Of a DNA stretch of 64,000 bases, positions 55,292 through 64,000 are shown piece by piece (the first letter of the stretch is position 1; each line of letters starts with the position of its first letter). The stretch comes from Bacteroidota bacterium (GTDB lineage Bacteria; Bacteroidota; Bacteroidia; Chitinophagales; Chitinophagaceae): the NCBI GenBank assembly GCA_018267965.1, contig JAFDXK010000001.1, positions 1,054,001-1,118,000 on the forward strand, given 5' to 3'. The position numbers and the translations under genes are program-made. The notes beneath the pieces were generated by a model that was not told where the DNA came from, searched no databases, and was given only the letters and a program-made list of their open reading frames with translations.

Positions 55292-55337
55292 GTTTAACCC
55301 TGTGTTTACAAGCTGTTCACTGTCGGTTAACAAGTGA
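55292..55337. repeat. Repeated control-region element 2
   Basis: GTTTAACCCTGTGTTTACAA then GCTGTTCACTGTCGGTTAAC. Same layout and spacing as elements at 54934 and 56006, upstream of the decayed copy. Confidence 0.55.
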
Positions 55338-55352
55338 ATTTATGACAAAATG

Positions 55353-55377
55353 AAAGCGTCCTTACGGGGACGCTTTA
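55353..55377 (-). terminator. Hairpin terminator of the second exported paralogue
   Basis: AAAGCGTCCTTACGGGGACGCTTT. Identical hairpin to that at 54231-54250. Confidence 0.65.
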
Positions 55378-55407
55378 AAACCAATTATTCTATTACTTAT
55401 GAAAAAA

Positions 55408-55938
55408 CTATGCTTGTGTTGCTGTATAAACGATATCTACAGAATAAGTACCGGCAGGATAATTAAACCCAGGATTTGCAAAGTATTTAACGGAGAAAGT
55501 ATTGTTACCACCCGGCTGTCCCTGGTTGATGATCTTAGTTCCGGCATTTGTAGGTGGTGTTTTGTAATTATTAAAACCTGATGTTACGGTACCTCCCGTA
55601 TTATTATTCACCACTTTCAGTTTTAAAACAGGATTTACGCTCATGTGCGGGTCTGAGGATGTACCTGCATAAGCAAATTTTGAAGCCAGTGCCCTTACCC
55701 TCACATTGAATTTCTTGTTAGAGCGTACTAATATGGTATGTTCACCTGATTCTACCCCATTGGCAAAATCATTAACTGTATTGAACTGCATGTTAATGGT
55801 ATTGGCTGAAAGAAAGCTAATGTCTATAGCATCAGATAATTCAAGATTCGCAGTTTGTGCAGCATTGCCCGAAGCATTTTGTGCTTTTGCAGCGGCTGCT
55901 ATCAGCACCAGCATCATGATTATAAAAAGTTGTTTCAT
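55408..55938 (-). CDS. Exported beta-rich protein, DUF4402/spore-coat-U-like, paralogue 2
   Basis: 176 residues from ATG 55938; the frame continues to 55965 without need. Signal peptide cut at AKAQ, then NASGNAAQTANLELSDAIDI, RSNKKFNVRVRALASKFAYAG, and NYPAGTYSVDIVYTATQA at the end. Clear relation to the protein at 54279. A TTTG-containing element (GATATTTGTATC) lies 21 bp upstream of the start and is shared with the remnant copy. Confidence 0.65.
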   Translation of the reverse strand: MKQLFIIMMLVLIAAAAKAQNASGNAAQTANLELSDAIDISFLSANTINMQFNTVNDFANGVESGEHTILVRSNKKFNVRVRALASKFAYAGTSSDPHMSVNPVLKLKVVNNNTGGTVTSGFNNYKTPPTNAGTKIINQGQPGGNNTFSVKYFANPGFNYPAGTYSVDIVYTATQA

Positions 55939-56005
55939 GTCTCCCTTGTTGTTTTGTTGATACAAATATCATTCACCGTATAAAGAACAGGACATTTTTG
56001 CGTCT

Positions 56006-56050
56006 GCTTAACCCCATTTTTACAAGCCATTAACAACCGATTAACAAAAT
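56006..56050. repeat. Repeated control-region element 3
   Basis: GCTTAACCCCATTTTTACAA then GCCATTAACAACCGATTAAC. Third member of the family seen upstream of the two paralogues and the remnant. Confidence 0.55.
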
Positions 56051-56170
56051 TGAATGTAACTGCATGATAATTAAGCCTTAGATTGCAATACACCCTCTGT
56101 AACTATAACGCACATCTTAATTACCCTGTACGAACGAAGACATCTCTAATACAAAAAACGAGGGAGAAAT

Positions 56171-56635
56171 ATGCAACTACAGCTAACAGAGTTCGATGTT
56201 CAAGACTTTATTGACAGCCTTGCAGCTGATATCAGGAATATGCTGAAAGAAGGGCAGTCGCTGATGTATATACACAAAGGTGGCAGGAACGTGAAACTGG
56301 ATGAAAATATGCTTAAGGATATTATTCTGAGCCTGCTGTCAAATGCTATTAAATATACCGGTGCAAGAGGTGATATACGTATGCGCACGGAAAAAACGCA
56401 TGGTTATTTTATCCTTACTGTGAGTGATACAGGCATTGGCATACCGCATAACGACAGGATACATATTTACACCCGCGGTTTCAGGGGCAGCAATGTAAGC
56501 CATACCGAAGGCAATGGAGAAGGATTGCACCAGGTAAAGGAACACATAGATAATTTGCAGGGCAGCATAGAGTGTGACAGCCAGTTGAATAACGGCACCA
56601 CTTTCAAAGTCACACTCGACCTCAGCAGGATGTAG
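56171..56635 (+). CDS. Isolated histidine-kinase ATPase domain
   Basis: 154 residues. It contains the N-box (LSLLSNAIKYTG), G1 (DTGIGIP) and a degenerate G2 (HTEGNGEGLHQVKEHID) of a PAS/HisKA-type kinase, but no membrane part, no sensor and no H-box phospho-acceptor His. A purine-rich GAGGGAGAAAT before the ATG is one of the few Shine-Dalgarno-like sequences in the window. Either a truncated kinase or a stand-alone ATPase of the anti-sigma/HATPase type. Confidence 0.7.
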   Translation: MQLQLTEFDVQDFIDSLAADIRNMLKEGQSLMYIHKGGRNVKLDENMLKDIILSLLSNAIKYTGARGDIRMRTEKTHGYFILTVSDTGIGIPHNDRIHIYTRGFRGSNVSHTEGNGEGLHQVKEHIDNLQGSIECDSQLNNGTTFKVTLDLSRM

Positions 56636-56637
56636 TA

Positions 56638-57570
56638 CTATTTAGCCAACACGCGTATTTCTACCCTTCGATTCTTAGCACGGTCTTCTTCATTGGTTTC
56701 GGGGTAAATAAATGGCTTGCTTGCGCCAAAGCCCTTATACTTAAGCCGTTCTTTATCTATACCTCTGCTGATAAGGTAAGCATATACTTTATATGCCCGT
56801 TTAAAAGAAAGCTCTGAACCTAAATCCTCCATATTCTTCACGTCCTGTAATAAAGGATTATCAGGGCTGTTATCTTCTTTGGTCTTCTTTCCCGTTTGTA
56901 AATCAGTAAATGTAGCCGGCCTTTTCTGTTTGATGAAATCAAAACCACAACATACATGGCCTTCTATCTGCACTATCATACGCACACTGTCTTTAAGCAC
57001 TTTGTATAATGCCTGTAACGTGGGATAAGATTCTTCCAGCAAAACATCGGTTCCGCGAACAAACAATATTTTTTCCAGGCGCAGTGTACCATTCACTTCC
57101 GTTTTGCTGAAATCGACGAGTTCTGCTTTTCCCGTATCTGATACCTTTTTGCCTATAGTATTTTTATCCGCAGTCGGTGAATGCTTAATACCCCCCGGCA
57201 CAATATCTACCCTCCTATCCTGCGGATATCCTCCATCCTTTTCTTCCCTGTTGATTTCACCTTTACCTGTTACAATCTCTATGTATTGGGTATCTATCTG
57301 CATGCTCACCAAATATGCCTGTACTGCTTTTGCCCGCTGAAGAGAAAGGCTCATATTCGATTTCTCATCGCCTACATTATCGGCATAACCAATAATGCCT
57401 ACTTTGCGTTTAGGAGCCAGAATATCATTATACAACAGGGAATCTATGCTGTGGCGGGCTTCGGGAGTCAGTTTTCCCATACCCAATGGGAAATATATAC
57501 TTAATGTATCTTTCTGGGCCATAGCACCCGTAGAAATAAACAGGCAAATAGTGAGTAAAAGGTAACGCAT
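56638..57570 (-). CDS. Exported protein with two OmpA-like domains
   Basis: 310 residues. Signal peptide (GAMAQ), then an OmpA-type peptidoglycan-binding domain (IIGYADNVGDEKSNMSLSLQ, RAKAVQAYLV), a linker, and a second OmpA domain (IEGHVCCGFDF, SFKRAYKVYAYLISRGID, GFGASKPFIYPE, NRRVEIRVLAK). The second is interrupted by an insertion relative to the normal domain. No barrel domain is present. Probably anchors to the cell wall. Confidence 0.8.
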   Translation of the reverse strand: MRYLLLTICLFISTGAMAQKDTLSIYFPLGMGKLTPEARHSIDSLLYNDILAPKRKVGIIGYADNVGDEKSNMSLSLQRAKAVQAYLVSMQIDTQYIEIVTGKGEINREEKDGGYPQDRRVDIVPGGIKHSPTADKNTIGKKVSDTGKAELVDFSKTEVNGTLRLEKILFVRGTDVLLEESYPTLQALYKVLKDSVRMIVQIEGHVCCGFDFIKQKRPATFTDLQTGKKTKEDNSPDNPLLQDVKNMEDLGSELSFKRAYKVYAYLISRGIDKERLKYKGFGASKPFIYPETNEEDRAKNRRVEIRVLAK

Positions 57571-57664
57571 AATACCTAAGATAATAAACAGATTATAATT
57601 TGTACTAATTATAACCCACCGTATTTAATTTTTATTATCTTACAATGGCAAAATGATACAAATT

Positions 57665-57895
57665 ATGTACCGCATTGTTCTGATAGCAGTATTATCTCTT
57701 AGTTTATTCTCTTGTGTAAAGAAGGGCAACTATACCTGCACCTGCACAATAGATAACAGCACCATCACCGGCAGAGAGATGTATAATGATATACCTAAAA
57801 AACAAGCTCAGGACAAATGCGAGAATTTCGAGAACCTGGCTAATTCTCCTTCGGGCTCTTCATCACAGGCACGCGTGCAGTGCATATTGCAATAA
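57665..57895 (+). CDS. Small Cys-containing lipoprotein, paralogue of 39868
   Basis: 76 residues from ATG 57665 (57653 also possible). Lipoprotein signal ending LFSC, then GNYTCTCTIDNS, KKQAQDKCENFE and QARVQCILQ. Cys spacing matches the 72-residue protein at 39868. It converges with the aminopeptidase gene with a 6-bp gap. Confidence 0.6.
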   Translation: MYRIVLIAVLSLSLFSCVKKGNYTCTCTIDNSTITGREMYNDIPKKQAQDKCENFENLANSPSGSSSQARVQCILQ

Positions 57896-57901
57896 GCGCT
57901 T

Positions 57902-59758
57902 TTATTTCCCCACTATCTTATCAATACTTTCCTGCGTTAGCGGGTGATAATTCTGTTTGTATTTGGCATAGATGCTCGTAGCCATAGCTTCTTTGTGTGT
58001 TTGCATCATCTCTTTATATAATGGCTCTAAAAACTTGCGCCTGCCTACCCTGCTCAGAAAAATATCCATAGCTGCATAAGCTTCTTTATAATCTGCAGCC
58101 ACTGCCATTACATACCAGAGGTCTGCTATTTCGCTGTTACCACTTGTAGTAAGATGATACGCAGCATCTAAAGCTTTCATTTGTTCAAGAGTCAGAGGCT
58201 TAGGCATCTTACGCATGAAGTGCAACCACTCATTAGTGCTCCAGTTTTTTGTATTAATGTCTTTTGGAGATGTACCATTAAGGAATGCTGTACGTGCACT
58301 ATCTACTTGCTTAAACCTTTCAGGCTGCACACGAGGGCAATTAGCAGGAATACCCGGACCATATACCCAAGCTTTGATGTTGAGTTTATTGATAAGCGTA
58401 GTATCGCCTTTCAATAAATTATCATTCAGGTAAGTAAGGAATTGCTCTGTAGTAATGGTTTTAAATGCGTGCTCATCAAAGTATTTTTTCAGGAAGGCAT
58501 CAAACTTTTCACGCCCTACATTGTCTTCTATCAAACGTAAAAACAAAGCTCCTTTTTCATAAGGTATATCTGTCAATCCATCATCGGGGTCATGCCCTTT
58601 CAAATCCAGCTTCAACCATGTATCTCTTTCTTTCTGGTCTGCCACTTCTGCTTCCAAATCCTGGTAGCCCAGTTCCCAAAGCATGTCTACATAACTCTTA
58701 TCGGTCATGGCTTCGGTAATACGGCGTTCGAAATAAACGGTGAATCCTTCGTTCAACCAGAAATCATCCCATGTAGCATTAGTAACTAAATTACCACTCC
58801 AGTTGTGTGCCAACTCATGTGCAATGAGGTTCATTAAAGAACGGTCTCCGGCTATAATAGTGGGCGTACAGAAAGTAAGCTTAGGATTCTCCATACCACC
58901 TATCGGGAAACCCGGAGGCAATACTATCGCATCATACCTACCCCATCGATATGGACCGTATAATGCTTCTGCAGTCTTTACCATTTTACCTACATCTTCA
59001 AATTCATAGCGTGCTTTATCTATCATAGTAGGCTCTGCATACACACCTGTACGTTCATCTATACTCCTAAAGCGAATATCACCTACTGCCAATGCCATCA
59101 AATATGCTGGTATAGGTATGTTCATATTGAAATGATAAATGCCACTATCATTTGTTGTTTGCGGGTTATCTGCACTCATCAATGCCATCAATTCTTTAGG
59201 CACTGTTACCCTTGCAGAATAGGTAAACCTGATACCAGGCCCGTCAGGACAAGGTATCCATGAACGAGCATAGATAGACTCGGATTGTGTATATAAGAAC
59301 GGATATTTCTTACCATTGGTTTGCTGAGGGTCGAGCCATTGTAATGCTCGTGCTTTGTTGCCGGTTTTATAATAGATGGCTACTTTCTTTGTCTGTGGCA
59401 GAATAGGTATTTGTAATTCCTCTCCCAAATGAGGCACTTCACCTTTCATCAGCAATGAAGAATTAATACCATCTACTGTCGCACTGTCAATGGTCATATT
59501 GTAAGTGTCCAGCTTCAGCACTTCCTGGTTATGCGGGTTTTCGATATCCCAAGTTGCACAACCTGTTATTTGTTTCTTTTCAAAATCTACTTTGATGTCG
59601 AGGTCAAGATGTTTAACTACAACACTATCAGCATTGCTTTGGGTGTGCAAGTCTTTTACAGCAACAGTATCTTTAGTTTGGTTCGACTGAGTTGTAGCAT
59701 TATTACCACATGAGCAAAGGCCTACAGCCGATATGCATACCAGGAATATTCTCTTCAT
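57902..59758 (-). CDS. M1-family aminopeptidase lipoprotein
   Basis: 618 residues from ATG 59758, which gives a lipoprotein signal ending GLCSC. The substrate-binding GGMENPK and the zinc motif His314-Glu-Leu-Ala-His318 with the third ligand Glu337 (WLNEGFTVYFE) are intact, and the C-terminal HEAT-like region (residues about 480-610) matches leukotriene-A4-hydrolase-type members. It should trim N-terminal residues from peptides at the outer surface or periplasm. The first codon of the longer frame is TTG. Confidence 0.92.
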   Translation of the reverse strand: MKRIFLVCISAVGLCSCGNNATTQSNQTKDTVAVKDLHTQSNADSVVVKHLDLDIKVDFEKKQITGCATWDIENPHNQEVLKLDTYNMTIDSATVDGINSSLLMKGEVPHLGEELQIPILPQTKKVAIYYKTGNKARALQWLDPQQTNGKKYPFLYTQSESIYARSWIPCPDGPGIRFTYSARVTVPKELMALMSADNPQTTNDSGIYHFNMNIPIPAYLMALAVGDIRFRSIDERTGVYAEPTMIDKARYEFEDVGKMVKTAEALYGPYRWGRYDAIVLPPGFPIGGMENPKLTFCTPTIIAGDRSLMNLIAHELAHNWSGNLVTNATWDDFWLNEGFTVYFERRITEAMTDKSYVDMLWELGYQDLEAEVADQKERDTWLKLDLKGHDPDDGLTDIPYEKGALFLRLIEDNVGREKFDAFLKKYFDEHAFKTITTEQFLTYLNDNLLKGDTTLINKLNIKAWVYGPGIPANCPRVQPERFKQVDSARTAFLNGTSPKDINTKNWSTNEWLHFMRKMPKPLTLEQMKALDAAYHLTTSGNSEIADLWYVMAVAADYKEAYAAMDIFLSRVGRRKFLEPLYKEMMQTHKEAMATSIYAKYKQNYHPLTQESIDKIVGK

Positions 59759-59828
59759 TAACTTAAACAATTACATTACTAACAAGGCGCAAATATACTC
59801 GCCTGTCACGAATCATAAATTAGAAATA

Positions 59829-61580
59829 CTAATAGGCCTCTTCCGATTTCTTAATGCCTTCCCAGGTAGTATTGGTATATCCGTCCCATACCAGCCATGT
59901 AAATATGGCCGACATAGCAAGGAACAGCAATTTGAATACCAGAAAAAATGCTTTCAGGAAACCCCATGTAGAAGATTCTGTTACTGCATTAAATAAGTAA
60001 GTAATCAAGTAATGTGAAAACCCGAAAACACCCATCAACACAAATACCATTAATACACGCAGTACCCCTTTACCACCCGATTGCTTTATCATTTCGGGCA
60101 TAGAAAACGGTAACATCCTGTTGCTGATACGCATGGTGCAAACAACATATAAAGTCACATTTACCATAGCCAACAGCACATCAAATATGGCTGATGCGCC
60201 CCAAACGTATAATACAAAACCACCTATAATTGCTATGAACGGCAAATAGAACTTTACCCATACAGCTTTGAACATACCGCTCAATACCTTTCCCGGACTC
60301 ACAACAGGCGATGAATAATATACCCATGCTGCTTTATACTGCTCACTCATGGTGACATAAGTAATGGCATTCATTATGACAAAGCCCGTAAGATATAATA
60401 ACAACAGGTGCGTATTAGTGTGAGGCAGGTTTTGCCATGTTTCACTCAATGATTTACCATTCATCGTTACGATATATGCAAAATACAATGGCACAAATCC
60501 GATAGATGGATACACTCTCATCCTGAAAGTGCGGCTGCGGCTGCTTTGTAACCATGTGATGATAAAACCGGCTTTTGCCTCAGGAGATTTATTGAATACG
60601 TTGGCTAAACGTAAATACAAACTGCTTTTACCTCCGCTTTTTGCATTCTTTTTGCGAACAGTGTTTTCAGCACTATCCAAACCACTGATTTTTGTTATAA
60701 AACTTGGCGCAAGAAACTTCAGCGTTAGCCAAAGACAAATAAAAGGAACTACAACTGCCAACGCACTCATCCATGCAGTACCTTGTATCATTTGTGCATG
60801 CGGACTTACCCACAGCCAACAGGTAGCCAGCCAGTAGGTTGGTAAAAAACGCACCCAGGGAATCATATCAAATGTCACTTTCTGCATGGTCTCACTATCC
60901 ATTATGCGAGGCAGGAAATAGCTGCACCCGATGATAATGATGGTAAACACAATTTGAAATGAGTTGAGAATATTTTTAAAGCGCTGCGCAGAGAACATTC
61001 TTATGAGCAATGCATATACTGCCATTACTATAAACAAACAGAACGCACACAACAATATTAATGGTATGGGGAATAATACTGCACCTTTCCAGCCGTGCAA
61101 CATTCCGAAAACTATCCATGATGGTAATGTCATGGGAAACACAAAACGGAAGAAATAAATAGATATGTGCAATACCCTTGACAATAGTATTGTCCTGTCT
61201 GTTACCGGTTTAGGAAAAATGATGAGCTTGTCGCGGGTATCAATCAGAATGTTTGAAAAATCAGATATCAGAGCAAACGTTAATAGCAATAGAAGCAAAT
61301 TGAAAAAGAGTGTAAGCCCCAACACCGGACTACTTCTGAAAGCTATTAAAGGGAAAATGTAAAGAAAGCCCATAAAAAAGCTAATGAGCATTGCTCTGAG
61401 CGAAGTGTTCTTAGCCGGTTTTCTTTTGCCATCTTTTTGCGGACGGCCAAAACCTAATGGCTTGCGGTCATCCATTTTCAGTTTTACATCCAATATGGCT
61501 TTCAATTGAGTGATGTCGGCACCCATAGCCTTCCATAAGCCCCTTGGAAGCATTATCAGCCAAAACAATATTCTGTTCAT
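59829..61580 (-). CDS. ABC exporter membrane protein
   Basis: 583 residues with about twelve hydrophobic segments. Cytosolic basic loops lie at the N-terminus (RKPLGFGRPQKDGKRKPAKN) and in the centre (RKKNAKSGGKSSLYLRLANV). No motor domain. It starts 11 bp after the ABC ATPase stop, so the two form an exporter. The cargo cannot be inferred. Confidence 0.78.
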   Translation of the reverse strand: MNRILFWLIMLPRGLWKAMGADITQLKAILDVKLKMDDRKPLGFGRPQKDGKRKPAKNTSLRAMLISFFMGFLYIFPLIAFRSSPVLGLTLFFNLLLLLLTFALISDFSNILIDTRDKLIIFPKPVTDRTILLSRVLHISIYFFRFVFPMTLPSWIVFGMLHGWKGAVLFPIPLILLCAFCLFIVMAVYALLIRMFSAQRFKNILNSFQIVFTIIIIGCSYFLPRIMDSETMQKVTFDMIPWVRFLPTYWLATCWLWVSPHAQMIQGTAWMSALAVVVPFICLWLTLKFLAPSFITKISGLDSAENTVRKKNAKSGGKSSLYLRLANVFNKSPEAKAGFIITWLQSSRSRTFRMRVYPSIGFVPLYFAYIVTMNGKSLSETWQNLPHTNTHLLLLYLTGFVIMNAITYVTMSEQYKAAWVYYSSPVVSPGKVLSGMFKAVWVKFYLPFIAIIGGFVLYVWGASAIFDVLLAMVNVTLYVVCTMRISNRMLPFSMPEMIKQSGGKGVLRVLMVFVLMGVFGFSHYLITYLFNAVTESSTWGFLKAFFLVFKLLFLAMSAIFTWLVWDGYTNTTWEGIKKSEEAY

Positions 61581-61591
61581 GCAGGTTCGGG

Positions 61592-62371
61592 TTAATTGTT
61601 ATTGTTACTAATTGCAGCTGCCAAATCATCGGCCTTACGGCTCAAATCATCTGAAACTGTCAGGCGTGAGAATATTTGTTCGAGCGACTGGTTACTGTTT
61701 TCTCTAAGCTCATCAATAGTTCCGTTAGCTACTATTTTACCCTTGTCAATCAACACAATACGGTCTGACACTTTTTCTACAACATCCATCATGTGTGAAC
61801 AATAGAAAATGGTTTTACCTTCCTGTTTCAGCAGTTGTAAAAGTTCTTTTACCAGTATTACAGCGTTAGCATCTAAACCTGATAAAGGCTCATCGAGTAT
61901 AACAATTGATGGATTATGTAACAACCCCGAAGCCAGCAATACTTTTTGCCTCATACCTTTTGAGAAGCTGTCCATGCGCTGGTCCATATTCTCCAATAGC
62001 CCGAATGAGTTGAGCATTTTAGTCGCGCGTTCTTCGATAACATGCGGCTCCATATGATATAAAGTACCTGTAAAATTCAAATATTCCCGTGGTGTTAGCA
62101 GGTCATATAATTCTGCCAATTCAGGCACGTAGCCTATCATTTTTTTCACTTCCAGCACATTATCCCTCAGGTTTAGCCCGTTTACAGTTACATCACCCGT
62201 ATAGTCCTGAATCACCCCGTTCAACACTTTTACAGTGGTAGATTTACCGGCACCGTTAGGACCAATATAACCGATAATTTGTCCGGGATAAATATCAAGG
62301 TCAATATTATTTAAAACTGTCTTATCACCGTAGTTTTTGCAGAGATTGCGAATTGTGATTATTGGTTGCAT
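61592..62371 (-). CDS. ABC transporter ATP-binding protein
   Basis: 259 residues from ATG 62371. Walker A GPNGAGKST, Q-loop region KMIGYVPELAELYD, signature FSKGMRQKVLLA, Walker B SIVILDEPLSGLD and switch His in FYCSHMMDVVEK. Resembles the ABC-2/YhaQ type. Partner membrane gene follows. Confidence 0.93.
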   Translation of the reverse strand: MQPIITIRNLCKNYGDKTVLNNIDLDIYPGQIIGYIGPNGAGKSTTVKVLNGVIQDYTGDVTVNGLNLRDNVLEVKKMIGYVPELAELYDLLTPREYLNFTGTLYHMEPHVIEERATKMLNSFGLLENMDQRMDSFSKGMRQKVLLASGLLHNPSIVILDEPLSGLDANAVILVKELLQLLKQEGKTIFYCSHMMDVVEKVSDRIVLIDKGKIVANGTIDELRENSNQSLEQIFSRLTVSDDLSRKADDLAAAISNNNN

Positions 62372-62451
62372 AATGGTAAAATTATAATTCCTTCGCACAC
62401 CATTAGCATACGAAGGAATAAACTATTGTAAAATACCCCGTAGAGTGTTAG

Positions 62452-63099
62452 TTACATCTTTATCAGTTTAAAAGCATGTGTCCACTGGTTGCGCAGGAAA
62501 CCCGGCAGGCACCACAGTATGCATAATTGCTCGATAACCCTTGCTGCTGTGGCTTTACCCATATCTTCTGTTTCCCAGCCAAACTTATCCAGTATAGTTT
62601 CTACTTCTTTTTTTGCATTATCGTTATTACCGCAAATAAACATTGAAGGCTTACCATCAGGAAAATTCGGATTCACCATATATGCGTTACCAACACTATT
62701 GAAACATTTTACAAAATGCGCATCAGGAAAACGAGATTGTAATATCTCCATTAACGACTCGTCTTGTGTGGTAAAATACTTCAAAACACCATCCTGTGGC
62801 GGAGCTTCAGCTATAGGGTTAGTAGTATCTATCACTGTTTTACCTGTCAGATTTTGAGGACCGGCCATTTCTATAACGTCTGTTGCCGATTTACCGGACA
62901 CAGCCAAAACAATTGTTTCTCCGAATTCAGCTACCTCTTCAAAGCTGCCAACTTTTGCCTTGTAACCTATTTCATCTACCCAATCAGAGAGTTTCGAAAT
63001 ATCCCTGGTGCCTAACATCACATCATAACCATGTTTGATAAAGCCTTTACCTAATGTCTTGGCTACAATACCTGAGCCTAATATGCCAATTTTATTCAT
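62452..63099 (-). CDS. NADP-dependent F420-oxidoreductase-like protein
   Basis: 215 residues. Rossmann nucleotide site IGILGSGIVAKTLGKGF at the N-terminus, LGTRD for the NADPH phosphate, VLAVSGKSATDVIEM and VIDTTNPIAEAPP. The family includes F420H2:NADP oxidoreductases and other reductases, but Bacteroidota lack F420 in general, so the substrate is open. Confidence 0.82.
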   Translation of the reverse strand: MNKIGILGSGIVAKTLGKGFIKHGYDVMLGTRDISKLSDWVDEIGYKAKVGSFEEVAEFGETIVLAVSGKSATDVIEMAGPQNLTGKTVIDTTNPIAEAPPQDGVLKYFTTQDESLMEILQSRFPDAHFVKCFNSVGNAYMVNPNFPDGKPSMFICGNNDNAKKEVETILDKFGWETEDMGKATAARVIEQLCILWCLPGFLRNQWTHAFKLIKM

Positions 63100-63403
63100 A
63101 AGTAGTATCTGTTAAGTCAGCAATCTAAAATATTATTCCATCAAAAAGAATGATATAGATTATAACAATTTCCTATCCGTACATTTCAATATGTATCATT
63201 TTACAGAGCATTAAGCATATATTTTTTATACTATTTATAATTTTTAAGATTTTTTTCTAAAAAATGACAAAAATCGACCAACGGGTTAACGCTTAAATGC
63301 TGTCTTAAAGCGTAGAAATACAATAGATTTTGTGAATAAATCAGCTTGGATTTCAAAAACTAAATTGATAATTTTAACCGCTTATACATAAATAACAAAA
63401 AAC
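63100..63403. other. AT-rich divergent spacer
   Basis: 304 bp between two divergently transcribed genes. Very A/T-rich with T runs (63225-63260). It probably holds the promoter of the surface protein gene. No gene and no clear hairpin found. Confidence 0.5.
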
Positions 63404-64000
63404 ATGAATGTAATGAACCGCTCAATGCGATTTATAGCAGTTGCGCTTATTGCACTTTCGTCAATTTTAGCACCTAAAAATGCTAAAGCCTGTCACTTTG
63501 GAGCTGCAGAAATGTGGGTAGATTATGTAGGTGCTGGTATTGATGGCTGTACAGGTACTGCAGAATACAAGTATGATGTAACTGTTATCATTTATTATGC
63601 TTGCCAAACCTGTTGGACGAGCGGTAGCACATCCATACCTATCCAGGTTACGTCTGCAACACTCGGTTATAATACAAGCTATACTGCTGATACAATACCC
63701 GGGCCGGTAGATACGGTTCAATCATTGTGCCCTCAGTACTTCCCTTTAAACAGTTGTGCTAATCCTGCTAACGTTGGTAAATACAATGCATACCAGGGAA
63801 GGCACTACAAAACAACTATCATATTACCATCAGCTCAACCTGACTGGATATTCTCAACTGCAAGCTGCTGCCGTAATGCTGCAGTAAATGCAACACCACA
63901 ATATGGTAGCTTTTACATTGAAGCAGGTTTGAATAACCAGATACACTATAACAACAGTACACCGAGATTCTTAACGCATCCATTACCATACATATGTGTC
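63404..64000 (+). CDS. Giant gliding-motility/T9SS-type surface protein, 5' part (runs off window)
   Basis: 199 codons visible, open at the right edge. Signal peptide cut near AKAC. The first ~190 residues (HFGAAEMWVDYVGAG, YDVTVIIYYACQTCW, TIILPSAQPDWIFSTASCCR, then YNNSTPRFLTHPLPYIC) correspond to the N-terminal domain that opens many very large Bacteroidota adhesins ending in a gliding-motility C-terminal domain. The C-terminal part lies outside the window. Confidence 0.75.
   Translation, partial: MNVMNRSMRFIAVALIALSSILAPKNAKACHFGAAEMWVDYVGAGIDGCTGTAEYKYDVTVIIYYACQTCWTSGSTSIPIQVTSATLGYNTSYTADTIPGPVDTVQSLCPQYFPLNSCANPANVGKYNAYQGRHYKTTIILPSAQPDWIFSTASCCRNAAVNATPQYGSFYIEAGLNNQIHYNNSTPRFLTHPLPYICV

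Noticed and set aside
54934-56050. CRISPR-like array from the three repeated TTAACCC blocks
   Set aside because: Three diverged copies hundreds of bases apart, each tied to a gene copy; no regular spacer length and no cas genes.
1-64000. tRNA, rRNA, riboswitch, transposase or integrase genes
   Set aside because: I looked for cloverleaf, rRNA and transposase-like signatures and found none I could support.

Overview
The window is a chromosomal segment of a Bacteroidota bacterium, most likely of the Chitinophagales/Chitinophagaceae type. The evidence is the gene content: a type IX secretion (T9SS) C-terminal sorting domain, gliding-motility-style surface proteins at both window edges, DUF4249, DUF6048/DUF6452, LytS/LytTR pairs, and lipoproteins with LxxC lipoboxes. 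Promoters are of the Bacteroidota TAnnTTTG type and there is almost no Shine-Dalgarno sequence. Overall composition is moderately AT-rich. I see no rRNA, tRNA, CRISPR array, transposase or integrase.

Layout. 1-1079 is the 5' part of a secreted PKD/Ig-like protein, diverging from pth. 1.8-9.2 kb holds a lipoprotein, pruA (P5C dehydrogenase), a GH24 lysozyme, a TsdA-like diheme cytochrome c coupled to an outer-membrane porin, an APC permease and a WapI-like orphan immunity protein. 9.2-18.4 kb (minus strand) holds a membrane GT-C-like pair, two lipoproteins, a DUF218 protein, mutS and fusA. 18.6-21.1 kb is rfbB-rfbA-DUF445. 21.1-22.8 kb is a LytTR response regulator and LytS-type kinase. 23.0-26.6 kb combines a T9SS-exported intradiol dioxygenase with the tyrosine-catabolic pair hmgA-hppD. 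26.7-32.6 kb holds an L,D-transpeptidase, DUF4249, trxB, a CvfB-type S1 protein, a DUF4412-like protein and DUF58. 32.6-36.4 kb is the pheT operon (pheT, coiled-coil protein, DUF6452, DUF6048), and 36.4-38.5 kb is a DnaA-box-like cluster followed by dnaB. 38.6-44.1 kb holds small exported proteins and the fused formiminotransferase-cyclodeaminase ftcD.

44.2-49.6 kb is the one clearly accessory segment. Four unrecognised or poorly recognised genes are separated by short related repeats: an exported protein with a membrane tail, a 47-residue histone-H1-like Lys/Ala protein, and two membrane proteins. A DUF3987 primase/helicase-like gene interrupted by a single in-frame TAG follows on the opposite strand. 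Base composition shifts sharply across it. This is the best candidate here for something undescribed, but its function cannot be read from sequence alone.

49.9-64 kb holds an exported alpha/beta hydrolase, a tandem pair of EGF-like lipoproteins, an ECF sigma/anti-sigma/adhesin-like operon, two exported paralogues with a decayed third copy between them and duplicated control regions, an isolated histidine-kinase ATPase domain, a double OmpA-domain protein, an M1 aminopeptidase, a two-gene ABC exporter, an F420-oxidoreductase-like NADP protein, and the start of another giant surface protein.

Starts were moved to an internal ATG where the longest open frame began at TTG/GTG upstream of an obvious signal peptide, family N-terminus or promoter. 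Family names rest on motif recognition by eye and not on database searches.
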